From Caldimicrobium sp. (GTDB lineage: Bacteria > Desulfobacterota > Thermodesulfobacteria > Thermodesulfobacteriales > Thermodesulfobacteriaceae), in contig JANXDB010000009.1 of the NCBI GenBank assembly GCA_025060015.1, forward strand, positions 1-64,000: DNA of 64,000 bases, written 5' to 3'. The first letter of the stretch is position 1; each line of letters opens with the position of its first letter. Below are positions 8,794 through 18,640 of the stretch, in pieces. The notes beneath the pieces are model-generated. The model was not told the origin of the DNA. It made no database searches and saw nothing but the letters and a program-made list of their open reading frames with translations. The translations under genes and the position numbers were made by a program.

Positions 8794-9972
8794 TTAGCCT
8801 CTAGTTTTAACAGCTAAATTCTTTGATTCATACACAGAGAGAGTGATTTTATAAAGGACTGTTATTATGAGCAATCCGAGGGACCATACACCCGTGGCTA
8901 TCATTATCTCAGGAATGGTTGGTTTATAAGGTGTGACTGTCTCGAATACATTTGGGGTGAATCCTCCAACCATGAGAGCTACACCTTTTTCAATCCAAAC
9001 AGATAAAAAGATAGAAATGGCTCCCAAAGTTAGTGTAGTTTCGCTTCTTCTCAGGGAAGGAATCAATAGAAGGACTAAGCCAACAATTCCGAGAATCATG
9101 GAAGCCCACATTACAGGCACCCACTCCCTATGACCCTCGTAACCGAAAAATAGATACAGAAAAGGTGCCATGTGAGAGTGAATACCACTGTAGAAGGCTG
9201 TAAAGACTTCAAAGAAGAGGAATAGCAGATTTATGATAAAGGCATAGATTACGATTTTGCTGATAGTTTGAATAGCTTTGTCTCCTACATTAAAATTGGC
9301 AATTTTTTTAAGTAAAAGGGCAATGACAATCAAGAGGGCTGGACCTGCTGAAAAGGCTGAGGCTAAAAACCGAGGAGCCATAATAGCAGTCAACCAATAA
9401 TGCCTTCCAGGGAGGCCTTGTAGTAAGAAGGCGGTTACGATGTGAATGGAAGGACCCCACAGAATTGCCCAGTATATAAAGGGCTTAAGCCAAGAGGGAT
9501 ACTTAGTCCCTTTATACTCTGAGTGCAACACCATCCAGCCACAAAGAAGGTTAAGAAATAAATAAGTTGATAGAACGGTTAGATCCCAGAATATCAAGGA
9601 ATTTGGTGTGGGGTTTAGTATTACATACAATACCCTTGTTGGCTGTCCCATAACTACGAAAACGGAAAGCATTGCTATGATAACGGCACCAACGGCTAAA
9701 AACTCTGCTAAAACTGTTATCTTTCCAAATTCCTTATAGTTGTGAAAATAGTATGGAAGAACAATCATAACAGCTGAGGCAGCTACACCTACGAAGAAAG
9801 CCAGCTGGCCAATGTGGAAACCCCAGGTCAGATCACGATGAAGACCCGTAAGCATCCCAGCGCCATGATGGTGCTCTTGTAGCCAAAAATAAAAGGCTAG
9901 CCCTATAAAACTAACTAAGAGTAGTAGCCACAGCCAATACCATACTCCTCCTCTCAATGCCTTTTCAACCAT
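8794..9972 (-). CDS. dsrP: DsrP, NrfD-family integral membrane subunit
   Basis: Multi-TM NrfD-like protein, last gene of DsrMKJOP order. Confidence 0.88.
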   Translation of the reverse strand: MVEKALRGGVWYWLWLLLLVSFIGLAFYFWLQEHHHGAGMLTGLHRDLTWGFHIGQLAFFVGVAASAVMIVLPYYFHNYKEFGKITVLAEFLAVGAVIIAMLSVFVVMGQPTRVLYVILNPTPNSLIFWDLTVLSTYLFLNLLCGWMVLHSEYKGTKYPSWLKPFIYWAILWGPSIHIVTAFLLQGLPGRHYWLTAIMAPRFLASAFSAGPALLIVIALLLKKIANFNVGDKAIQTISKIVIYAFIINLLFLFFEVFTAFYSGIHSHMAPFLYLFFGYEGHREWVPVMWASMILGIVGLVLLLIPSLRRSETTLTLGAISIFLSVWIEKGVALMVGGFTPNVFETVTPYKPTIPEIMIATGVWSLGLLIITVLYKITLSVYESKNLAVKTRG

Positions 9973-9987
9973 TATACTACCTCCACC

Positions 9988-10761
9988 TTATATTATGTAA
10001 AAAACCTTCGGGTTAGTTCCAAGCTCTGGTTTTCTGACCAAGATGATGTTTTCTGCAATCACTTTTCTAACCTCAGAATTTTCATCAAGTAGGTTACCAA
10101 AAAAAATCTTCCCCTTAGATGCCTCTACACAGTATGGCACTAATCCTTCGTCAAGCCTGTGATAACAAAATATACACTTCTCCACTACTCCAAGGCTTCT
10201 GGTGGGAAATTCTGGATTTACCGATCTCAGGTATTCTCTTGGTGGATAAAAGTTGTAATTCCTGGCTCCATAAGGACAAGCTGCCATACAGAATTTACAT
10301 CCGATGCACCTGTGCATGTCTTGCATAACAATGCCATCCTTTCTTTTAAAAGTGGCCTTAACAGGACATACTCTCACACACGGTGGATTGTCACAGTGAT
10401 TGCACAGTAACAAAAATGGTCTCTTTTTAATTTCATCGCCTATGTATTTGGTCTCCGCCGTAGGGAAACCCCTTACAAAGGTATCTTTCCATATCCATTT
10501 GACTTCTCTAATTTTATCTGGTATGTCTGGCACATTGTGAGCCCTATGACAAGCAAGAATAACACTATTAAAATCCTCTTCAGTTTGAAAAGCTCTTGTA
10601 TTAATAACCATGGCCCACTTAACCTTCTCTGAAGAGGAAGTATCCATCTTTTTCAACAATTCTGAACCTCTTCCCACGATTACCCCACCAGTGAGACTAA
10701 GAAAAGTGCCTGCTATACCATAACTTGTTATTTTCAGAAAGTCTCTTCTTTTCATGCTCAT
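9988..10761 (-). CDS. dsrO: DsrO, periplasmic ferredoxin-like subunit
   Basis: Tat signal MKRRDFLKITSYG; CNHCDNPPCVRVCP, CIGCKFCMAACPYGARNYN motifs. Confidence 0.9.
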   Translation of the reverse strand: MSMKRRDFLKITSYGIAGTFLSLTGGVIVGRGSELLKKMDTSSSEKVKWAMVINTRAFQTEEDFNSVILACHRAHNVPDIPDKIREVKWIWKDTFVRGFPTAETKYIGDEIKKRPFLLLCNHCDNPPCVRVCPVKATFKRKDGIVMQDMHRCIGCKFCMAACPYGARNYNFYPPREYLRSVNPEFPTRSLGVVEKCIFCYHRLDEGLVPYCVEASKGKIFFGNLLDENSEVRKVIAENIILVRKPELGTNPKVFYII

Positions 10762-11198
10762 TTTTTCTCCTCCTTAACAGAGATATGACAATTGAAGCAA
10801 TCTAAGTTGACTCCAGTAAATTGATGACATCTATCACAGAAGTTATGATAATCATTATGACACTTCAAACAGGTCCTTTGTAAGCTCATTACATAAATTT
10901 TTCCATCAGGAGATTTATAATTAACTTCCATCTTTCTGATTTTTTTATCTCTCCACTCATCAAGAAGTTTCATATGATACCCTCTCATGTACTTGGTATC
11001 TGCAACGCATCTTTCACTCATGGCAGCCTCATCAGGACCAGCCTCACTTACATGACAGGTGGTGCACATGCGTGCTTGACCAACATGGGGATCAGAAGGA
11101 GGCAAAGCTTTAAGATTGGTAAGGTTTAGCCAGATGGGTGTGGTAAGAAATAGAACCAAAATTAAAATACCAGGGATGACTTTGTCAACATTGTACAT
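10758..11198 (-). CDS. dsrJ: DsrJ, multiheme c-type cytochrome
   Basis: N-terminal TM, CTTCH, CLKCH, CDRCH, CFNCH plus ERCVADTKYMRGYHMKLLDEWRD; position between dsrK and dsrO. Confidence 0.9.
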   Translation of the reverse strand: MYNVDKVIPGILILVLFLTTPIWLNLTNLKALPPSDPHVGQARMCTTCHVSEAGPDEAAMSERCVADTKYMRGYHMKLLDEWRDKKIRKMEVNYKSPDGKIYVMSLQRTCLKCHNDYHNFCDRCHQFTGVNLDCFNCHISVKEEKK

Positions 11199-11200
11199 AA

Positions 11201-12817
11201 CTAAACCTCCTCTTCCATACCTTTTAATGGTCTGTATCTTAAGTCAGTGGTCCTTTTCTTTTCGCCTTCCATTATCAGGGCGTTGCCCACCAGCTCATGA
11301 ACTCCTGCCACTTCAACCCCAGGCACCCAATATTTCATAAGAGTAGGAAGAACCGCTCTATCTATAGCACATATGCAGGAAAGAGTGTTTACTCCGTAGT
11401 TTTTGTGAACGAACTCTACTGCATTAGCACGGGGAAAACCTCCCCTCATTCTCATCTCCATGTATTCATCAGCATTTAGTCCTGAACCACTTCCACAACA
11501 GAAGGTCTTCTCACGAATGGTATTCTCCGGCATCTCTACAAAGTTGTTACAAACATTTTTTATAATAAATCTTGGCTCTTCGAAGATACCCATGCCCCTA
11601 GAGGTATTGCAGGAGTCATGGAAGGTTATCACAAGGTGGTCATTGCGTGAGGGGTCAATATTTAACTTACCATGGGCTATTAGGTCCGCTGTAAACTCAC
11701 AGATGTGGACAGCCTTATGATCTCTTGCGTGATCAAAGACGGTTCCTGTGATGGGTGATTTGGGAACTTCCAGATAGTCAAAGGGACCAAACCAAGTATT
11801 GTGATACTGGTGCCAAACCCTCCACATATGCCCACATTCACCGCCTATTATCCATTTGACTTTGAGTCTCTTTGCCTCTTCGTAGATCTTTCCATGTAAT
11901 TTTTTAGCTAACTCCAAGGTATTAAAAAATCCAAAGTTACCTCCTTCAGAGGCATAGGTGCTTATGGTGTAATCAAGTCCAATGTGGTGAAAGAGTAAGA
12001 CATAACCCATGAAGGTGTATATTCCAGGTTCTGCAAAGAAGTCAGCCGAGGGGGTTACAAAGAGAACCTCTGCACCCTTTTTGTTAATGGGGACCTCAAT
12101 ATTGAGACCAGTAATTTCTGCGATATCACCCAACAGAAATTCGATATTTTCCTTTATAGTATGTGGTTGAAGTCCGATGTGATTACCGATGAAATGGGAG
12201 AATCTGACGGGTTTCATAGCCCAGTCAAGGGCTATACCGAGCTCGTGTAGAATCTCTCTCATAATGATAGTAACCTCTGCGGTATCAATCCCATAGGGAC
12301 AAAAGACTGAGCACCTTCTACACTCCGTACACTGATAAAAATAGTAATACCACTCTTTAATAACCTCTTCAGTCAGAGGCCTTGCCCCAGCAAGGCGACC
12401 AAAGAGCTTACCGAAAAAGGAAAATTCTCCCTTTATGATGGATCTAATTAGCTCTGCCCTAAGAACGGGCATATTCTTGGGATCACCAGATCCTAAGAAA
12501 TAATGGCACTTATCTGCACAGGCTCCACACCTAACACAGATATCCATAAAGAGTTTGAAAGATCTAAAACGTTCCATACGATCCCTAATAGCCTTCAAAA
12601 TCCTCTCCTTCCAATCCTCCGGAAGAGGCCATTTTTCATCGTAGGGTTGCCATTTCCCAAGATGGGGCTTCCCTAAATCCTCCATTACCTGAGGTTCAAC
12701 GGCATAGAGGTATCTACCTGCTTTGAACTCTGGCTTTACATCCATCCATGGTTGAGCGGGCATTTTATGTAAATTTACATCCTTAATTAAATCTTCAGGT
12801 TTAGGCAATTTACTCAT
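11201..12817 (-). CDS. dsrK: DsrK, HdrD-like Fe-S subunit
   Basis: CVRCGACADKCHYFLGSGDP, CTECRRCSVFCPYGID, CCGSGSG CCG-domain-like motif. Confidence 0.92.
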   Translation of the reverse strand: MSKLPKPEDLIKDVNLHKMPAQPWMDVKPEFKAGRYLYAVEPQVMEDLGKPHLGKWQPYDEKWPLPEDWKERILKAIRDRMERFRSFKLFMDICVRCGACADKCHYFLGSGDPKNMPVLRAELIRSIIKGEFSFFGKLFGRLAGARPLTEEVIKEWYYYFYQCTECRRCSVFCPYGIDTAEVTIIMREILHELGIALDWAMKPVRFSHFIGNHIGLQPHTIKENIEFLLGDIAEITGLNIEVPINKKGAEVLFVTPSADFFAEPGIYTFMGYVLLFHHIGLDYTISTYASEGGNFGFFNTLELAKKLHGKIYEEAKRLKVKWIIGGECGHMWRVWHQYHNTWFGPFDYLEVPKSPITGTVFDHARDHKAVHICEFTADLIAHGKLNIDPSRNDHLVITFHDSCNTSRGMGIFEEPRFIIKNVCNNFVEMPENTIREKTFCCGSGSGLNADEYMEMRMRGGFPRANAVEFVHKNYGVNTLSCICAIDRAVLPTLMKYWVPGVEVAGVHELVGNALIMEGEKKRTTDLRYRPLKGMEEEV

Positions 12818-12831
12818 CGTCTACCCCTCCT

Positions 12832-13866
12832 CTAAGTTTGCTTTTGAGCTTCCTTTACCCATTCCTCATCTATGGGCATTCCTGCCTCTTCCATAACATC
12901 TCTGAATTTCTCCTGCCACTCAGCATAGGTGGTGTATTTCACAGGATAATCCCAAGGATTAACATGACGCTTCATGCGGTTATCATTGGCCATGTTTCTT
13001 GTGGGACTGAAAAATACCCCTATCATGTGTACTAATTTACTGAAAGGAAAATACATGGCTAAAGAACTCACCAAGAAGAGGTGCACATAAAAGAGAACAC
13101 CTAATGGAGCCTCAGGGATGATAGGTTTAAATGTCGCGAGTTTAATTGCATAGTGTTTTATAGCAAAGATATCAGGTTTTATAATGACTCTCATGAGAAT
13201 ACCTGTGATTACAATGCTGATAATGAGAAGCAGTGGAAAATAGTCTGAGGCATAAGAGATGTAGTTCACCTTGGCATCAAAAAGCCTTCTTAATAGCAAA
13301 AAGGACAATCCCAATAGGATTAATAGGTCAGAAAGATAAAGGGTGGGAAAACTAATTTGAAAGAAACCATCCACCTTCTCAAGGATATTTACGAATTCCG
13401 GAACGGGATAAACAAAAAATCTCAAATGTCTAAGAATTATAATTAAAAAACCCAGATGGAAGAGCATTGCTCCCAGCCATAAAAACTTAGCTGATCCATA
13501 GATAAGCTTTTTGCCCTCCAAGTCTGCTCTTAAATTTCTAAAGAGACTTCTGAAGAGAAAGACCTCAAAGAACATCCTCAAGCCTACCTCAAAAGTTGAA
13601 GCCGGTGATTCTAATCTGCTTCTCTTGATCCAGGGCAAACTTTTTTGTTGGCCACAGGTAGTAGGGATTTTGAAAGGTTGTGGAGACCGCGCCCAATTAA
13701 CCATCCGATAAATCAATCCAATAATGAAAACTGCCAGTGCGCCATAGGGTATTATCACCCCGAAGAGAAATTTGAGACCAAGGACACCTACCCCTATCAT
13801 AGGAATTAAGATAAGCGCAGCAATGATCAAGAGACTAAAGAAAAAATCGTTATACCTACTATTCAT
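12832..13866 (-). CDS. dsrM: DsrM, membrane cytochrome b subunit
   Basis: Multi-TM protein first of DsrMKJOP; start chosen at MNSRYNDFF (ORF extends to 13911). Confidence 0.88.
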   Translation of the reverse strand: MNSRYNDFFFSLLIIAALILIPMIGVGVLGLKFLFGVIIPYGALAVFIIGLIYRMVNWARSPQPFKIPTTCGQQKSLPWIKRSRLESPASTFEVGLRMFFEVFLFRSLFRNLRADLEGKKLIYGSAKFLWLGAMLFHLGFLIIILRHLRFFVYPVPEFVNILEKVDGFFQISFPTLYLSDLLILLGLSFLLLRRLFDAKVNYISYASDYFPLLLIISIVITGILMRVIIKPDIFAIKHYAIKLATFKPIIPEAPLGVLFYVHLFLVSSLAMYFPFSKLVHMIGVFFSPTRNMANDNRMKRHVNPWDYPVKYTTYAEWQEKFRDVMEEAGMPIDEEWVKEAQKQT

Positions 13867-13879
13867 AAGCACCTCTCCT

Positions 13880-14407
13880 CTATTGATGTTTTTCTTGGTA
13901 GCTTTGATCAAGCAATCCTGCTCTTTTTAATAGCAAGTAGTGATTTCTTTTCCACTCTTCTATCTTTAAGTCGTAGATCCTTTCACGGTACTTTAGGTAG
14001 TAATCTCCAACCCGTAAGAGAAGGGCTGAAAGAAGGTCTTCAAATTCTAAGATGGCGTTTATTCCGTATCTCTGCACTATTTCTTCACCCCAATGTTCTC
14101 GAATCAAAGCCTTGAGATCTATCAGAAAACTCAGGGCCAGAGAAAGGCTACCTTCTTGAGTAGCTCTAAGCTGAGCTAATTTTTCCAGATATGGATCAAT
14201 AAAGCTAAAATTCAGTTCTTCACTTAAAAAATCTAAAATACCCTTAAAACATTCCTCTACATGAAAAGCAAAAGGGTTTTGAAAGGGATCAGCGCCCTTT
14301 TTTAGGTAGGTCTTTGACTCGCCGTATTTGGACCAGTAGAGATCAATCCAACGCTGGAATATATCGTCCTTATGATCCTGAAAGAATTCACCTAAAACTA
14401 ATTTCAA
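13880..14407 (-). CDS. RsbRD N-terminal-like helical protein leading the dsrMKJOP operon
   Basis: Helical globin-sensor-like sequence, TTG start with SD GGAGGGGGG; position immediately upstream of dsrM. Confidence 0.6.
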   Translation of the reverse strand: MKLVLGEFFQDHKDDIFQRWIDLYWSKYGESKTYLKKGADPFQNPFAFHVEECFKGILDFLSEELNFSFIDPYLEKLAQLRATQEGSLSLALSFLIDLKALIREHWGEEIVQRYGINAILEFEDLLSALLLRVGDYYLKYRERIYDLKIEEWKRNHYLLLKRAGLLDQSYQEKHQ

Positions 14408-14431
14408 GCCCCCCTCCTGTTGAGATTTTTA

Positions 14432-14458
14432 ATTATATGAAAAGAAACTAAATGTCAA
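14432..14458 (-). promoter_or_regulatory. Sigma-70-type promoter of dsrMKJOP operon
   Basis: On minus strand TTGACA (14458-14453), 15-nt spacer, TATAAT (14437-14432). Confidence 0.6.
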
Positions 14459-14552
14459 GATAAATTTTTTGTTAATTTTGCTTTTTAAATAACCTTTAAG
14501 TCCTAAAATGAATATTATTAAAACCCTTTTAGAGAATTTTCTTTATAAAGTT

Positions 14553-15638
14553 TTATTTAAAGAGTTTTAACAAATTTTTCAGTTTGTTATCTTTTTCTGA
14601 GGGTGAAAGCTTTGCCTGTTCTAGAAGAAATTCCAATTCTCTGATGGTGTTTTCATAAACCCTTGAATTTATCTTGTAGGGATACCCATCCTTTCCGCCA
14701 TGGGCATAGGAGTAATGCACAGGGTCCTTTCTGCAAGCTTTTACATCATAAATTAGTTCAGCTGTAAGGGTTAAAGCCCGAAGACCTTTGGCACCAAGCC
14801 CAGGAGTCAATAGGAGATCAGTGAAATTATTAGGATTACTCTGATAGGTCTTTTCAAGAATCTTAGGTAGGACTTCATAAGAAAAATCATTATCACTTAA
14901 GGAGTGTTCCCTCTTTAAACGAAATTTATGCTCAGCTTTTACCTCCTTCAAGATCTTAAACATGGGCTCTTTAAGCAAGGAAAGCACACCTTTTCTTGCC
15001 ATCTCGCTTTCCTTTGCTGTCAGGTTTAAAACCTCTGCTTTCTTGACAGGAGAGGCTATTCCTTCATGGGGATCAGCAAAAAAGTCTTCAACCTTTGGTC
15101 CAAACCAGTGATATCTTCGAGCATAGGAGGTTTTATCATCCATCCCCTGCTGGATAACAGCCCAGTCTCCCTTTTCTGTAAAGATAAAGAGATGAAAATA
15201 CAGTGAAAAGCCATCCTGTAAGGCATTGTTGTCTATGCGGGCAACTAATCTACTAAGGGTTATCATATTTTGGATTTCTGTCTTTAATGAAGCCCTTTCA
15301 CCCCATTTTTCAATTTCTGCAGGCGTAGAAAGAGCCTGAGATCCCTTACCACCACAAATAAAAATTCCCCAATCCTTTGCCTCAGGCTCAAGGGCCTTTT
15401 TAATTGCTCCACCTACGGTAGTTGTCAATCCAGAGGAGTGCCAATCAAAACCAAGTAAGCATCCCAGGGCTTGAAACCAAAAGGGATCCGCAAGTCTCCT
15501 CAACAATTCCCTTCTTCCAAACTCTCTGAGCATAACCAGTAAAATTGCTCTACTCAGGCGGATCATCTTTTTAAAAAGCCATGGGGGACATTTACCATAA
15601 TGTAATGGAAGATCTACGGTGCTCTTTGATATCATCAT
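14553..15638 (-). CDS. DUF763 family protein
   Basis: DLPLHYGKCPPWLFKKM...FGCxLGFDWHSSGLTTTVGGAIKKAL...CGGKG, characteristic of DUF763. Confidence 0.8.
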   Translation of the reverse strand: MMISKSTVDLPLHYGKCPPWLFKKMIRLSRAILLVMLREFGRRELLRRLADPFWFQALGCLLGFDWHSSGLTTTVGGAIKKALEPEAKDWGIFICGGKGSQALSTPAEIEKWGERASLKTEIQNMITLSRLVARIDNNALQDGFSLYFHLFIFTEKGDWAVIQQGMDDKTSYARRYHWFGPKVEDFFADPHEGIASPVKKAEVLNLTAKESEMARKGVLSLLKEPMFKILKEVKAEHKFRLKREHSLSDNDFSYEVLPKILEKTYQSNPNNFTDLLLTPGLGAKGLRALTLTAELIYDVKACRKDPVHYSYAHGGKDGYPYKINSRVYENTIRELEFLLEQAKLSPSEKDNKLKNLLKLFK

Positions 15639-16363
15639 AATCTTTTCTCTAAAGCTCGATCAATGTCGTTAAGAATAGCTTCACAGATCTTTTCAGGCTG
15701 AGATGACTCTCTAATGGGTCTCCCTACAACTAAATAATCTGCACCTTTTAATATAGCCTCATAAGGAGTTGCCACTCTAAGCTGATCATCTTTTGGGCTC
15801 TCTTCCATCCTTATTCCTGGAACAATGGTTAGGAGATGAGGTAACGCCCCTTTAATTCGCTCAACTTCCTTAGCAGAGGTCACAATACCATCACAATTTG
15901 TGACCGAGGCAAGAAGAGCCATTTTAAATGCCAATTCATCTATCTGAGTTGCAAGCTCGCCATTAAAACCAAGCTCCAAAAGATCAGCTCTATCTAAAGA
16001 GGTTAGAATTGTAACTCCCAAGATCTTTAGGCCTCCATGAGATGCCTTTACTGCCTCCTCTAAAGCTCTTCTGCCGGAGAGGACATGAATCGTCAAGAAG
16101 TCTACTCCAAGATTAGATAGGGCTTTTACAGCACCAGAAATAGTGTTTGGAATGTCGTGAAGCTTTAGATCAAGAAAAATCTTAGCAGAACTGATCCTCC
16201 TGATATCTTCAACCGTTCTAGGTCCATACTTGGAGTAGAGTTCCAAACCTACCTTGAAAACTCCAATAAAGGGGTTTAATCTTTCAACCCAATATAGAGT
16301 TTGATCTAAATCAGGAAAGTCCAGAGGAAAAATGAGTCTATCCTTGGCTTTCATTATAATCAA
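15635..16363 (-). CDS. pyrF: Orotidine 5'-phosphate decarboxylase
   Basis: FLDLKLHDIPNT, GIR, GADYLVVGRPI motifs. Confidence 0.95.
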   Translation of the reverse strand: MIIMKAKDRLIFPLDFPDLDQTLYWVERLNPFIGVFKVGLELYSKYGPRTVEDIRRISSAKIFLDLKLHDIPNTISGAVKALSNLGVDFLTIHVLSGRRALEEAVKASHGGLKILGVTILTSLDRADLLELGFNGELATQIDELAFKMALLASVTNCDGIVTSAKEVERIKGALPHLLTIVPGIRMEESPKDDQLRVATPYEAILKGADYLVVGRPIRESSQPEKICEAILNDIDRALEKRL

Positions 16364-16799
16364 GCTCCCTTATACTATCTAAGAATTCATCTAAATCCTT
16401 GAAGTCTCTGTATACCGAGGCAAAACGAATATAGGCTACTTTGTCCCAACTTTTTAAGGCTGCCATAACTTTTTCTCCGATGTAACTTGCAGGAACTTCC
16501 CTTTCACCTCTCTGAATTAAGTCAAGCTCAAGCTCATGAATAAAGTTTTTAATCGTCTCTTCGGCAATGGGTCTTTTATGACAGGCCTTTCTTATGCCCG
16601 TTAAGAGCTTCTTCCTGTTATATGGCTCTCTACGCCCATCCTTCTTCACAATCATTATGTCTAGTTCAAGCTTTTCATAGGTGGTAAATCTATAACCACA
16701 CTTGACACACTCTCTCCTTCTTCTTATGGAGAATCCATCTTCTATACTGCGAGAATCTATAACCCTTGTCTCAATCTCCCTGCACTTTGGACACTTCAT
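16338..16799 (-). CDS. nrdR: Transcriptional repressor NrdR
   Basis: MKCPKC...VIDSRSIEDGFSIRRRRECVKCGYRFTTYE plus ATP-cone. Confidence 0.95.
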   Translation of the reverse strand: MKCPKCREIETRVIDSRSIEDGFSIRRRRECVKCGYRFTTYEKLELDIMIVKKDGRREPYNRKKLLTGIRKACHKRPIAEETIKNFIHELELDLIQRGEREVPASYIGEKVMAALKSWDKVAYIRFASVYRDFKDLDEFLDSIRELDYNESQG

Positions 16800-17444
16800 T
16801 TAATCGTCCTGAAGAAAGGGATTAAAAAGCCTTTCATGTTTAATGGTTGAGGTAGGACTTGGTCCATAGTCATGGCCAGGATAGATGACTGTCTCTTCAG
16901 GTAATGTAAAAAGCCTTTCCCTTATTGATCTAAGAAGAACTCTAAAATCTCCCCCGGGCAGATCTGCTCTTCCAATACCCTCCACAAAGAGGGTATCACC
17001 TGTGAAAAGAAGGCCGTCCCTCTCAGCATAGAAACAGATAGAACCTGGAGAATGACCAGGGGTATGAATCACCCTTAAATGGTTATTACCAATCATTAGG
17101 ACATCTCCCTCCTTCAAATGCCCATCAGGCTTTGGATTCTCTGGAAAACCCCAAAGACGAAAGGTTTGAAAATTCTCTCTCATCTGAAAAAATTCGGCAT
17201 CCTTTTCATGAAGCAAGAAAGGTATCTGGAGATTCTTCCTTAAAAGCTCTGCACCGAGGATGTGATCAGGGTGAGCATGGGTTCCTAAAATAAACTTGGG
17301 AACCAAACCCAGGTGTTCAAGTTTGTGAAGGATCCGAAGATCCTCATCCCCTGGATCTATAACCAAGGCCTCCTTTGTGACTTCATCATATACTATATAG
17401 CAACATACCTGTAAAGGACCGACAATCAGGGTCTCAACCTTCAT
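16800..17444 (-). CDS. MBL-fold metallohydrolase (glyoxalase II-like)
   Basis: THAHPDH, HTPGHSPGS, GDTLF, YPGHDYG. Confidence 0.88.
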   Translation of the reverse strand: MKVETLIVGPLQVCCYIVYDEVTKEALVIDPGDEDLRILHKLEHLGLVPKFILGTHAHPDHILGAELLRKNLQIPFLLHEKDAEFFQMRENFQTFRLWGFPENPKPDGHLKEGDVLMIGNNHLRVIHTPGHSPGSICFYAERDGLLFTGDTLFVEGIGRADLPGGDFRVLLRSIRERLFTLPEETVIYPGHDYGPSPTSTIKHERLFNPFLQDD

Positions 17445-17449
17445 TGCTT

Positions 17450-18640
17450 TTATCCCCTTGCTCTAAGTATAAGCTCTTTCATCTCTCTTACTGCCTCTTT
17501 CATGCCAACCATGATGGATCTTCCGATTATACTGTGACCGATACTAAACTCTTCAACTTCTGGTATGGCTGCAACGGGACCTATGTTTTCATAATTTAAA
17601 CCATGACCTGCATGAACGATAAATCCCAAGTCTCTGGCAAGGTGGGATGCCCTTTCTAATCTTGCCAGTTCCTCTATTACCTCCTCTTCCCCCTTAGCCT
17701 CTGCATATTTACCCGTGTGCAATTCCACAATCTGAGCTCCTGTTTTCTTTGCTAACTCCAGAACTTTTTCCTCTGGATTGAGAAAAAGGCTTACCTTTAT
17801 GCCAACTCTGTTTAGTTCTTTTACCGCTTTCTTTATCTCCTCTACCCTTCCCTCAAGTTCCAGACCACCCTCGGTGGTAATCTCCTCTACCCTTTCTGGA
17901 ACAAGGGTCACCTGATATGGTCTAATCTCTTTAGCAAATTTGATTAACTCTGGTGTATTTGCCATCTCAAGAATTAACTTCGTTTTTGTAATCTCTCTAA
18001 TTATCTTGACATCCCTTTCATTAATGTGTCTCCTATCAAGTCTTAGATGCACTACGATACCATCTGCCCCTCCTAATTCAGCAAGCACTGCGGCATGAAC
18101 TGGATCGGGATAATAGGTCTTTCTTGCCTCTCTAACAGTGGCCACATGATCTACATTTACTGCAAGCTTTGCTGGCATAAATTCCCTCCTTTGTAAAAAC
18201 TTTATAAGCTCTTCATCAGGGAAGATTCCCCTTATCAAATCTATTTCATTTTTCAACATAAGCCATGGACTATAAAGACCTCTTTCATGATCATACCCCA
18301 AGAGATGTAACAACCCGTGAACTGTTAAAGCTAAAAGGTAGGCTTCAAAAGAGAGATTGTATACCTTAGATTCCTCCTCAGCCCTTTCAACGGAAATTAT
18401 AATCTCACCAAGATACTTAGATCTATCATCACTTTTAAAGGCTAGAACATTGGTAGGATAATCCCTGTTGAGGAAAAATCTGTTATATTCTCTGATTTTG
18501 GCATCAGAGGTAAAGACAATGGTAAAACCCCTCTCAGGTATTTTCAATATCTCAAAGGCCCTTTTGAGACTACTTCTTAATGTATTTATTTTATCCCGTG
18601 AAAGAGGCTCAAAGTCCAGAAATTGGATCTCTATTTTCAT
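17450..18640 (-). CDS. In-frame YbeY endoribonuclease - PdxJ (pyridoxine 5'-phosphate synthase) fusion ORF
   Basis: N-terminal YbeY (HGLLHLLGYDHERG) about 18180-18640; C-terminal PdxJ (MPAKLAVNVDHVATVREAR...HAGHGLNYENI...IGHSIIGRS) 17450 to about 18179; no stop between. Confidence 0.88.
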   Translation of the reverse strand: MKIEIQFLDFEPLSRDKINTLRSSLKRAFEILKIPERGFTIVFTSDAKIREYNRFFLNRDYPTNVLAFKSDDRSKYLGEIIISVERAEEESKVYNLSFEAYLLALTVHGLLHLLGYDHERGLYSPWLMLKNEIDLIRGIFPDEELIKFLQRREFMPAKLAVNVDHVATVREARKTYYPDPVHAAVLAELGGADGIVVHLRLDRRHINERDVKIIREITKTKLILEMANTPELIKFAKEIRPYQVTLVPERVEEITTEGGLELEGRVEEIKKAVKELNRVGIKVSLFLNPEEKVLELAKKTGAQIVELHTGKYAEAKGEEEVIEELARLERASHLARDLGFIVHAGHGLNYENIGPVAAIPEVEEFSIGHSIIGRSIMVGMKEAVREMKELILRARG

